Positions 48,636-60,000 of a DNA stretch of 64,000 bases are shown here, piece by piece. This stretch comes from Fasciolopsis buskii (lineage: Eukaryota; Platyhelminthes; Trematoda; Plagiorchiida; Fasciolidae), in contig LUCM01001537.1 in NCBI GenBank assembly GCA_008360955.1, positions 37,440-101,439 on the forward strand, in the 5' to 3' direction. The notes under the pieces are model-generated. The model saw only the letters and a program-made list of their open reading frames with translations. It did not search any database and was not told the origin of the DNA. How positions within the stretch are numbered: position 1 is the stretch's first letter; every line of letters starts with the position of its first letter. The position numbers and the translations under genes were made by a program.

Positions 48636-48862
48636 ATGAATTGAAAGAAGCTCAGTACATAGATAAACATTTTCTATTTTGTTTCGAGCAGATCTGTCGA
48701 CTTAGTCGGTCGGAAGCCTTTTGTGACTACGTTCTAAGAACAGTTGCACTGTTAGCTTGTCCTGGAGCACATGTGAACCAAAAGGGGGTTGATCGAATTT
48801 GCCAGTCCGATGACGCACTGCTTAAGAACCTCGTCCAGACAGTGAATTCGATGACGCAGTCG
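48636..48862 (+). CDS. Orphan exon candidate, protein unknown
   Basis: Open for 75 codons after the acceptor AAACAACAG (ending 48635) and before a donor-like GTCAGT at 48863. It reads ELKEAQYIDKHFLFCFEQIC, then RLSRSEAFCDYVLRTVALLA, then an NSMTQS end. The mix of charged and hydrophobic residues is protein-like, and the frame is longer than most nearby. The donor is not the best consensus and no partner exon was found, so coding status is uncertain. The family is not recognised. Confidence 0.35.
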
Positions 48863-48982
48863 GTCAGTTTGTCGGTTTGCTGATTGGTCAATTGGTCATT
48901 TGTTCTATCGGTCTATCAGTCGATCAGACAGCAATGCCAAAATGTGTTCGGTATTGTACAAACCTAATTGGACGATTTTTCT

Positions 48983-48983
<1 letters not shown>

Positions 48984-49015
<32 letters not shown>
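48984..49015. repeat. CT dinucleotide microsatellite
   Basis: A pure 32-bp CT run about 120 bp after the orphan exon candidate. Confidence 0.95.
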
Positions 49016-49018
<3 letters not shown>

Positions 49019-50979
49019 ACGCATAATCGTCGCACTATATCCTTGTCTGCGATAGGGACGATGTATTTTTGGCACTTAGCCACCGAATTCATTTGATGTT
49101 CCGTCTGCTAGAGTTTGTCTGGTCTCATGCCCACGTGTACTGACAGTGGGAGCAGTCAGCTGTTATAAGCCCAGTCTAAACGAAAAATCGGACAGTGTTG
49201 AAGATTGATGTTGAGGAATTGATTTCTACGGTGCTGCATCGTTTGAACGTGCACAGTTTGGTCAAGGTTATGTACTTTCTACCGTTCCCATCTAGCCAGT
49301 CAGCAAAATGAAGGCGGTAACTTTGTAAACATGCGAAATCTAGAAATAACGACTTCGATGAACTAGGGGGAAGCTATAGTCCATATTTGGAAAATAAATC
49401 TAACGAATGACTCTTCCCATATCGGACTATCTGGAACCAAGATCTAACGTAGCATAGTCCCCACAGATTGACCATTGGCCTGGAATGTGATACAAACTGG
49501 GATAATGCACAAGTTTGTATCGATTTATATCTGTGGGGTCAGAAATAAGGCATCTTCTGGCCACAAAGAACTACACGTGCCCAGAACTGTGAACAACAAG
49601 ACGGTAATTGTTTGTATGAATACACATGAAAAAGACGGTCGGTATATGAGAATCTATTGGAAACAATTCTAGAACGCTCGGAAAATCGGCTGGAAGAGAC
49701 CGAATGTTACCGGTCCTCCTATCTTATGGGAAATCACACTCTAATTGAGGGAATCGGTAAGATTTGTTACGAAACCCATGCAGGACAGGAAACATCAAAT
49801 GCCCCAAATTGACATAACTGTTTCAAATTGTATGTTGTACTTTCATTATTCACGATGTTGTTTTTTTTTAAAAACGAGGCATTCGAAATGAAGTCCCGAT
49901 AAACGCGATATCAATTTCTTGTGTTTCTTTGTGCTGGCTATAGAAGATAGCAATGAACATAACATTTATTGAATTAGGCTTCCGGTTATGAAAAATGCGA
50001 AAATTTTCAGTCGAAGGAATCAGCAGACATGCACAGGCGACACTGATGTGAAGAGCCTGAAGAAACTCCACAAAAACAGAACTAAGGACGACTTTATCAG
50101 TTTCTTCTGGTTCAAAATGAGTGATTGTAACAAACGGTAATGATTATCTTCGTTATTGTTTTGTGTTTTGTTCACGGATGGAAAATTCAGGCTAACCGAA
50201 ACATTTATCAATGAACGAAGTGGGAAATTAGATTGTCTGAACATGTAACCAGTATAAGTAATAAGAGTATGAGTTCTCGGTACAAGAATACGGAATGTTT
50301 AACTCCCTCATTTGTTCTTCATACAATTTGTTTATTGTATGAATAACTACTTCTATACTGTGGATGGTAACAGTCACTTCGACTTCCTTGTGAGGGGAGC
50401 AAAAGTTTGTTATGCGTTTTATCAGTAGACTGTAAAAAACCAGTTCGCTCTGCCTAGTGGAGCGGGCGGTGCTAAAAATATCCACTCATGAGAGGGTCAT
50501 CCAGAATACTAGGCCAATCGTCATGTGTTCATTAAATTTCGACTCCTTTTGAATGGATTACTGAGTGATTTAGACACTTAGGAACGTGTGCTCTGAATTC
50601 CAGCATGACAACGATTTCTAGTATTTATGATAAACTGAAATTCATTTGAAATTCTTTTTTCATTATTTTTAGTCCATTCATCAAATCATCGATGTGCTTA
50701 CCTTTAAACTGATGAAAATTTTAAGTCAATGTTAAGGATGTTTGTGATAGATTAATTAGGAAACACACCGAAAACCAAATACAAATACTTCATAAGTTAG
50801 AATAATTAAAGCCATATACATATAATTAACATCAGTTATTACACAATCATGAACTTTCTTTGCTAATATTTCGGTTGTTCTGGCAGTTACCCAGTATAAA
50901 GGAATACCAACAAATATCATGAATTTAGTGAAAGTCCCTCTTATTATATTTCTGATTCTCGAGGGCCGTAGCTCGATTC
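49016..50979. other. Unassigned region
   Basis: Open frames here are short and lack motifs. I see no RNA gene or transposon. Confidence 0.35.
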
Positions 50980-51340
50980 GGCATGCCCTTGGCATCTTCA
51001 AAGCGTGCAATGCTATCAAATGAGCGGACGACAATGGTATCGAAATTGGTGTTTGCAGGAGAGCAGCTAACAGTTGCTGACCGTTTCACTTATCAAGGTG
51101 ATAGCTCAACAAAGGTAGGTAGCACAATGGTAGAAGTACCGCTTCTTGTATCCAAAACTCTAGGGGCGTAGGGTGGGCAGTCATATTTACCGCGGCGGCC
51201 TGATACTTCACTGAAGACGAAAAGTCATGCGTTCTGTGTCGTAATGCGCTCATTTCTGCTGAATGGTCGCGAGACATGGAGTTTGCATGTATAAATGTAT
51301 TGTATCGTATTGTTCGAAGTTCTGCGTTCATAGGATTTTA
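50980..51340 (+). mobile_element. LINE thumb fragment
   Basis: A + strand piece of the RTE-like LINE between palm and C-terminal block. 51040-51110 reads VFAGEQLTVADRFTYQGDS, matching the family's 'DGEPIEVVDKFTYLGSC'. After frame changes LLNGRETWSLHV at about 51255-51290 corresponds to 'LLYGSETWPLRVED'. Both flanks are cut off. Confidence 0.65.
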
Positions 51341-52150
51341 CTGCTGCTTGCTGATCGTAAACTGGAGAATTTTTATCGAACAAAAAGTTTGCCTTATATC
51401 AGAGTTAACCTTGTCTCATAGTCATTTGCACAGGCTACATTAGTCACTTGCATTGTGATCGTGAGGGTAAAGCAATGGGCTAGAAACAGTGGAACATTTT
51501 GGTGCCACAATGCAGGGAACAATAACTGATCGGAGAATAATGCCCTCAATAAAATTTTCCTCCAAACCATATTATTCACTTTAAACTAAACAAAATTGCC
51601 GTTGTCATTAAGTTAGAAAAATAAACACTTTATATTGGAATTGGAGGCTGTTATTTACACTGCTATTAAAAGGTTCCTACTACAGCCATTTTCTTCTCTT
51701 GATCTTGCCTCATTATTCCGACGGGGAGAGCATGTTTAAATACTTCGCGTGTCAGCTGATTTACAATATGGATTAATAATACAGTAGGACATGGAATACA
51801 ACTATCTTGTGTGGTTGTGGGATATGTTGAGTTTCTCAACTTGGGCTAATTGTTAATTTTGCCGACTGATATACTAGGAGAGGTGGCCTGTAGAATCCTA
51901 GCACAAAAACACACATTACTAGAAGGAAGTAATCGAAAAAATTACCACGGCCTGAATCCAGAGCCTATGCGAAATGAATCCGTGTCCTGACCTGACAATC
52001 TAATGAGATGCTTGAGCAGTCAGATCAAGAGTTCTTACCTCTTAAATTAAAAAAACATACATTGGTCTGTTTTGCATCACGTCAAAATTGGCCAGTATAG
52101 TTACGGAAGACAGTGGCGAGGCCATCAGCCACCAGTTTTTATCGGTACTA
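51341..52150. other. Unassigned region with a diverged repeat
   Basis: Part of this stretch (about 51440-51850) shows patchy similarity to 44200-44660. No gene is seen. Confidence 0.3.
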
Positions 52151-52154
52151 CACA

Positions 52155-52195
52155 TCATCGTCGTCTTCATCATCATCATCATAATCATTATCGAT
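52155..52195. repeat. ATC/GAT short tandem tail of the LINE
   Basis: An imperfect TCATCATCATCATCATAATCATTATCG run sitting exactly where the 3' UTR homologous to 15890-16060 stops. It therefore reads as the 3' terminal tail of the minus-strand LINE. Confidence 0.6.
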
Positions 52196-54020
52196 CACCG
52201 TTGAGCAGCAAAGCAAGCCTCACTGACCGCTGCCTTTTCCCCAAGTTTACACATTTCTATAAAAAGAGTGAGTATCCAAGGGGAACAGGGAGTGGACCTA
52301 AACAGGCGGGAACAGATAAGATGCTGTTGCAGCCAACACACGAAACACAGTCTAACTGTAAAACCGCACTCTTTCAATCATTTCGATTCGATATAAAATG
52401 GCAGCACGATCGCCACTGTTCACGGTTCATTGCCATACCCTTCAGTGTCTCCAGCCACCTAGTTCACGGATATTTCGGGCTTAAACCACAAAGACGCGAA
52501 ACAAATAATTTACCTAAGTTTGCTATATCTTTTTCTCACCACGCGTCGACACGTTAAATTTTGGCTTCCGCATAGCTTCTCCCATTCATGAAGGAACACG
52601 AATTGGGCACGTTATGGCAGACGAGAGTTTGCCATACGCAACACGTGACCCAACCAGCGTAGTCTACTAAATTTTGTGCGATGAAACAAGGTATTCTGAG
52701 AGCCGCTCATTACTAATTCTGCCTCCACATTATCATCGAAATCTTCATCATCCATATACCAGAGAATCTCTTAGCCATCGCGTTCGAAACCTCTTACCGA
52801 AAATCCCCACACGCATGTATCCGCGTTTGCACGTACGGAGCAGAACAGAGCGCACTTGCGCACGTACACCGCTTTCAATTCGTGAAATATTATGCTGACC
52901 AACAATGCTACATTCTATCGTAGTGCTACAGTATTTCGACTATTTACGCTGTTTATTCTCTAACTGCCAGCTTTATCGTTGGACACGGAGCTCCAATGTA
53001 AGGTGAAAACGGACTTACAATCGTATACGTCCTGTAGACAAACCTTTGCACTGTGAAGGTGCAAACCACATACCAAATCGAGCGACCGACTCGAGGTACT
53101 ATCTAATTGCCCGTTGTCCATGATCCGCGACTCGAAAACAGGCATACAACTAATTGCGTAATCCTAGAGTTACCCACGGTTCCTTTCACTTCCAATTCGA
53201 TCCTACATCCCGATCTCTTCGTAAAGGTATCTTTCTTATCTCGTCATGACAAGTTGAACAGAAATAAAAGATGGAACACCCAATGTTGAACGTAACCGTG
53301 TCGACCACAGCTTTGGCTGTTCGTCCCTGAAGTGTCAAGTTAAATATCTTGACGAGACATTTGGCCCAGTTAGTTGAATTACTCTACTCTACTCGAATCC
53401 TGAATTCGTGTTTCAGTGACGCAGCAGAATCCGATCGAAAGTTAGTGAACTGTCAGAGCCATACACACTTGTTCGGTAGGCAGAACAAGGAAAAAGATCG
53501 GGTTGGAGACAGAAGAGTCAGGTTGAATAACAGAGAGAGGGAACTGTGAGATGTAGCATGCATATCACCCCACCTGCGCTCGATGCAATAGGCAGCGCGG
53601 TCCTGACTACCCTGCCCGATGACCGATGCAGTATGAAAATCTTTGTAGGCATGTAACTCATGGGAATTGATGGACGGGTGCTGCTCGGGAGTCCAGCCAC
53701 TAAGCAGAAGAACGATAAGGGTTCTCAGTCGAAGCCTTTGGTTTGGACAAGAATATGACCGCAAGGCAGCGGGGCATTGCTGAGTTGAAGCCCATCTACT
53801 TGGGTCAATTATTTTTCCACTCGTTTTTGCGACTGTGCTGCTAACTCAGATCAACCCCCAAATTGGAGGACTAGGAGACTACTTCGTCAGGCTTCTACCC
53901 ATTGACCTTTTCAAGCATGGTTGGATCTCCGACCTGAGATAAGCCATCGTGTGTAGCTCGTTGGATCATGGAGGCACGTACGCCGTCACACCGTGTCAAG
54001 GTGCAGTCTAGTTGTGACAC
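52195..54020 (-). mobile_element. Internally deleted RTE-like LINE with 5' module Y and 3' UTR
   Basis: Read leftward, 5' module Y (54020-53294) is followed by a palm/thumb piece at 53145-52960 (LDLVCGLHLHSAKVCLQD), then the C-terminal block at 52720-52600 (SRLRWLGHVLRMANSRLP in minus frame), the 'NREQWRSC' terminus near 52430, and the 3' UTR to about 52195. The endonuclease and most of the RT are absent. The element ends in an ATG/GAT-rich tail (52155-52194 on the + strand as TCATCATC), a short-tandem-repeat end like those of RTE and CR1 elements. Confidence 0.75.
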
Positions 54021-57000
54021 GAGTCAAATTGGGGTGTAGTGACCACATTTTGGTGCCCTAACGTGTTCTCAATACGAAGTGGGTGAGCCAAGCGGATGTC
54101 TATTTGTATTCGATTGAAATTCTTCTGCCTTGATTTCCCCAAATTCGTGACTTCCTCCTGAGTTATACATATAAAAACGGAAGTATTTTCTCACTGTCAC
54201 TGTCACATACAGTAGCGGAAAATGCTAAAGTAACTCTTGTGGCATGAGTATATATTTATTTATTTGGAGTTGAGAAGGCGTACACTGAGTTAATACGTGT
54301 ATCGCGACCTTTCGATCTAAACTAGTACTCGTTATCAAACGTGAATATATATATATATTGCACTTTTGAAAAGCAAAGGAGTGCACCATCCTGAAGATCT
54401 AAGCGAACCTAGATGCGCTTATGTAGATTTCCATTTGTATGAATAAGTTATAGCGAAACCGTTGGAGATCCGGATTTTATACCGCTAAATAGAAAATCGG
54501 TCGTCGGGATCCTACATACTTATGGCTGGGATTTCAATTTCGAACATAATGTCTGTTTGCGTGATCCTATGCTGAATCAGAGCGATTTTACAAAAATTCG
54601 CCGTTTTGCCATGGCAGTGAAGAGATCAACGTTAGGTCTATCCCTGTGATATATCATGAAATTAATTTTCGGAAAATCTGGTTACATGAAGAAATATGTT
54701 AGGGAACGGAGTAATTCCGTCTCCAACATGGGTTTGCCAAAATTCGAGAGTTGAAATGCGTGCTGGATGTTGAACAGTCTAACTTATCTAGTATCCGTTG
54801 GGCAGCTGGAATTATGTAGCCCAAGGATCTATCGTGCTAAAATGCAGTCGTTTCACTAGGTCACCGATGACGGTGTCATCTGTATCAATGGTCTCAGATC
54901 ATTTCGAGCAGATTGTCTAGTTTGTCGTCAGACTTGCAATAGCAGCATGGTTAACTATACCAACGATTATTGGAGCTGTTTTCCTCGAGCTGTGTTTCCT
55001 CAATCCACAGTCCGCTTGAACTATGTGTCATTCCCAACTCGCTGGTCTCCTATCTGGGAACGGACTTGATAGTATTGGTAATAATCATTGGTTAATTTTT
55101 CCATTGAGATGTAACAAGGTCATAGAATGTTCCACTACCAAGTGCTTAACATTATAGAAACGAAACGTTGGACTTCGCTATAAAAATATCTTAAAGCGGA
55201 AATTTTCGACTGTCTGCATTTAATGCACTACTTCATTGTTCATTGCCAGCCTCATCCAATATGTACCCTAGCTTTCACGAGAAGTATGATGAATTCGTCC
55301 TCCACTCAACCTATTCTACCAAAACAACGGCCAGTTATTTTTTTTTTTAGAATTCACTTGAACAGGGATGAGAGGAGCCCTGGCACTACTAGGTGAGATA
55401 CAAATGACATATTATTGGATGACAAACTATCACGTCGTGATTTGATGTCAAAATAATGAAACGCCTGACATGAATCATGTGAATCTCATTCATCCATAAT
55501 TGTCTTCCCGCTTCCATTTCACGTCAAAAAAAATTATTTACCGTATAACAGTCACATCTCCTTTACTTGTATTGAACCAAACACCACTTCCAAATGCCGG
55601 TTTGTTGCCTTCAGTTTTAAGGGTTTGTAAAGCACCTTATAAATTCAAACGTGAAACTATTTGTCTAATGTCTGCATGTGATAAATTGTAAAACTGTGAA
55701 GGATTCACGAAATATTACGTACCACATTGCGGTTTAATTCCGTTCCCACAAGACGCTACAATCAGCCCGTCTGGATGGTAGTGGCCCGCGAACCAAAAGG
55801 ATCATTCCTGGAATGCCGATGTGTCAGAAGTGTTCCGCCGCTCATACTTCTATCTGATCAATGCACTTAGGATTGGCGGATGACTAAATCTGCTTGCTGT
55901 TATCATATTGCCTTCAGTCGCACAGGCCAAGCTTGGAACTATTCAAATTGGTGCCGCTAATTCAAGTCTCTGTTTCATTACAATAGATGATCAAAATCGA
56001 ATAGGTTATTTTCGGGTGTTTGCAATACTATGCAGCAACACAACTCGCTTTCCGAAGATAAAGATGTCGACTGATCATTCAACAAAGAAAATAAGTTCTG
56101 AACTTATTTTATTTCTTGTTTGTTACTATTGTTTGAGAATGCAAACGCCTTCGCGTAATGAAGTGTTTATCGATTTGCAACTCGCAGAAACTAACTATTT
56201 GTGACGCCCCTTTCCTGGAGCCGTTTGGAAATTTTCCATGAATGTCCATTTGTTCGCTACTGGAATTCCTGGTGTCGAATTCATGCCAATTCAGACATGA
56301 TGAATCACTTAACGAATGTAGAGAGTATTCGGATTCCTCTGTCGTCTTTTCTTTCCAATGTCCACGAGTGGACTAGCTTTTACTGCGTTAAACGTCCTCC
56401 TGGGGGCGGGTTGTTTGTGCAACCACAGGGACCACCAAAATGCCATTGCTCGACACACACACACACACGACAGACAGACATACTCACACAATGTTTTGCC
56501 GGTCCTGGAACCGGTGCACGCCCAGGCTGCGGACACTTAAAGTACGGGATCAGATTTGAGGTCAAAGTCTGGTCGTTAACCGGTACACGGGCACATGAAC
56601 ATGATCGGCCAGCCTACGGGCAGTCAGATAAGGAGATGGAACAGGAAGACGACAAAATGGACGGGGCCAAAGGTCATCAAGGCTAGCGGGGTTAGGTGTT
56701 CATTGTGACCGAGCGCTTTAACAAAGACCAGTATGGTGGTACAAATGAGGTTTGCGAACCTATCTGTGAAATTCCAGAGGAAATGCACTTTTGCAATTCA
56801 GCCTCCGGGTTTCGAATTAGTTATACGAAAATTCCAGTGTGGGTTTAGTGTGCTAGTTTGTTGCCGACAAGCACAAACAGACACCTTCGTTGCAGTTACA
56901 ACGCGGGAAGTAGAAATCGTTAAATAAACAAACTGTGTAAAAAAAGGATACCAAAAGATTCAGCTGAAACATGTTGCTATTTGTGGATACACATAAGGTA

Positions 57001-60000
57001 AGCGAATACTAAGTTGCCTTAGGTGATATCAAGCTACGATTAAGAATGAGAGTGAGACGATAGATTAGTGACAGTGACACATTGGTCGATCCATCGCTTT
57101 GTGGACGGACGATATGCCGGAGTAGCTTGAGCGCAAACGTTTCGAAGACGGACAAACATGGACAATATATATTGGTAAATCAGTCACTTTTCAGTATGAC
57201 AAATGTGACCACTAACTGGTTAAGTCCGACATATTCCAGCTGGTTGATTTTGTTTTAATGAGCGCAGCGTCAGATTAATCAGATCAGGAATGATAGAACG
57301 TGCCATCGAAACAACTGAATAAGACCATATTTCAATCAATTCTAATAAAAATATCAAACTGAGAACAAATGACTAAAAGCGTATTCGTTCAATGTATGGT
57401 TTAATAGTGGACAGCCACAGGCCTGAAATTTTGTCAGGATTAGCTACGCGATAGGGCTTCGATTTATCAGGAAAGCGATTCACACGAAAGAAAACCCGTC
57501 TGAAGAACTGCTAAATTGGTAATAAAGGTTTTAACATTCACTTTTCCCCAGTCTCGTGCACCAATTTCTGCCAACTAATTTATCAAATAGTTCTTCTAAT
57601 GGGAACATGACAAAACAAAAAGCTCCCGGTTTCTAAAGTCGAAGGGACCGTGGAACGGAGCCGAATGAGTATGAAGGGTCTAGAAACGTGCAACGCACAA
57701 ATCTGTAAAAGACGTTTCAAAGTTTGTGATTTTTTTGCACAAGGTTCTGACATTTAGTTTAGCGTCCAAACAACGAATGGTTCATTGCCAGTCTAACTGA
57801 TATCATCAGTATGTGGGACTACACGTGGTGAACAAGGCGGGAAACTGGGTCTGAGGCAGACTTGCCAGGTTATTAAACAAATGGAATAGACGAATCAGAA
57901 CATTCCTAAAACCAAGGACTTATTACAGTATAATACCTAATAGTTGCAGAGCCCAATTAGTGTTGAAGCACCTGGGTGCTTTCAATCTTACGAACAATGC
58001 AAAAGAATGTTTTGAAAATGGAATAATTATAACGGATCTCCGGCCGTCGACAACGGAAGACAAATATAACCATATGTTGATAATAGAAATTAAAACTGCG
58101 GTCGTGATTACAAAACTAAGTCTGAAATAAGGCAATTTCAAGTGGTCATGGATTATTCGCGTGATGTTAATGGTTCAAAAGAACACATTTTTATTCCTTG
58201 GAAAGGCGTTGGATTGTACGCCACTGTCAAGTCTTAGTGTGAATGGTTCGTTGTGGGATAAATGAACTGAAGCACGTTTATTACAATCAGCTTCCACGGC
58301 AAATTCCACTAGTTATCTATTATTACCAGACAAATCGAATGTTTCAACACAAGGGTCTACTGTTGTCACAACTTAGGGAGCGACCGGCGGACAATGTGCT
58401 AATTGGTGTAAGTTCAACCATTATTAGTGTGGAGATAGGTTTAATGCTTGAGCTGTCACGAGACTCAGGTAACTGCTTCCTTCTTGTTCATACTGATTTT
58501 ATTTTTTTAGATCGGGAGACGGCTGTTGCAGAGTAACTGAATTTTGGTAGAGCAACCGTGAAATCCATAACGAAAGAAATTGTTAAGGGAAGTTTTTTCC
58601 TAAAGATTACAAATAATATAGTGATAGAGAAAGGATTAGTTGTTACAGTTAATCAAATCGAGATTCTCATTGAAGTTGACTTGCGCGCTAACGGAGACGA
58701 CAACGATATGGGACAATAACTGCCCCGTATTTCATTTACAACCAATACAATGTTTGAATTTGTCCGTGACAATTCCTAGTGATATCACAGTACTAAATGA
58801 AAAGTCGATTAGGAGTGAGCGATATTCATGAACAAGTAATCGGACCAAATGAAGACAAAAATACGTTTATCCGAAAAAAGTGAATCTTATTTTCGACACT
58901 TTCCACAACAATCTGTCACACGGATTGCATGATCATGAATTTTTTTTAAATCATCAATCGGAAAACAGAAAACGCTACAAACCAGCAGTATTAACGAAAA
59001 TGGAGAACCCAGTAACTAGATTCAGAGGAAGCAGGATAGCAAGCAGATAGTTTGTAACACGTGGATTTTGCTAATATGTCTGACCGGTATGGTTAGGAAT
59101 ATCGAAAACGCAAAAAATATTAGAAAACACATCTGCAATCCGGTCCAGTGACAACAGGAGCTTTAGACAGATACACCAAACAAATCAGAGGAGAAAATGG
59201 GAAGGACACAATCACAGAGGCAATGTCAAGTGACGAGCAAGCCCCCCGATGTCTAAGTCAGCCTACGTTTTCCCATTCACGCTAACAGGAAAAATTATGT
59301 ACAGTCAATTGGGAATTTTTCTATTAAAAAGGAAGAAGAATTGTGATTACTTTGCCTGTCGATTTTACGCTTGCTTTTTATCTCACTTTTTCAGTATGCT
59401 ATTAACAATGGCCTTCCTACATCCTTTATTGGAATTGAATTTTTCAGCGACTATTTATTCACAAATCGATCAAATAATTCTGTCGTGATTATACCTGCTG
59501 TTGGTATATTAATTCCTTATTGATTAGCTTAATATTTATCCACACACAAAAATAGTCCACAAATTGCGCATTCTTTGCAAGTATTTCCGAACAGTGTTCT
59601 CAATGATATTATGATCTTACTCTTCCAATGATACTTTGCATTCTTAATTAACACATGCTTTCAGATATTGGATCCTACAAATCCGGAGTGACTATGCCAC
59701 TGGAAGGCTATTCAGTTCAATGAAACATTATTCGATTTGACACAGTCCATTTTGGGTTCTCCCGAGTTCGAGTCGTCTAAAAGGAGGCACGACGCGGATC
59801 TTGCATGTTATTCGGTTATCCAGAATTTCAACCCAAAAATCGAAATTCAAAACAATCTAGATTTTGCTAAACAACCTCCATTCCTTTGCTTTAGTAAATC
59901 TGCCCTGGCAGTATAATCTGCAGTCATCACGCAACATCACCTAACGTCCGGGTTAAACCACTCTCCTTGAATTGAAAATTCGCATCTATGGAGGTGAAGT

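Noticed and set aside
52072..52557. 161-codon + strand frame
   Set aside because: It is antisense to the LINE 3' UTR and C-terminus.
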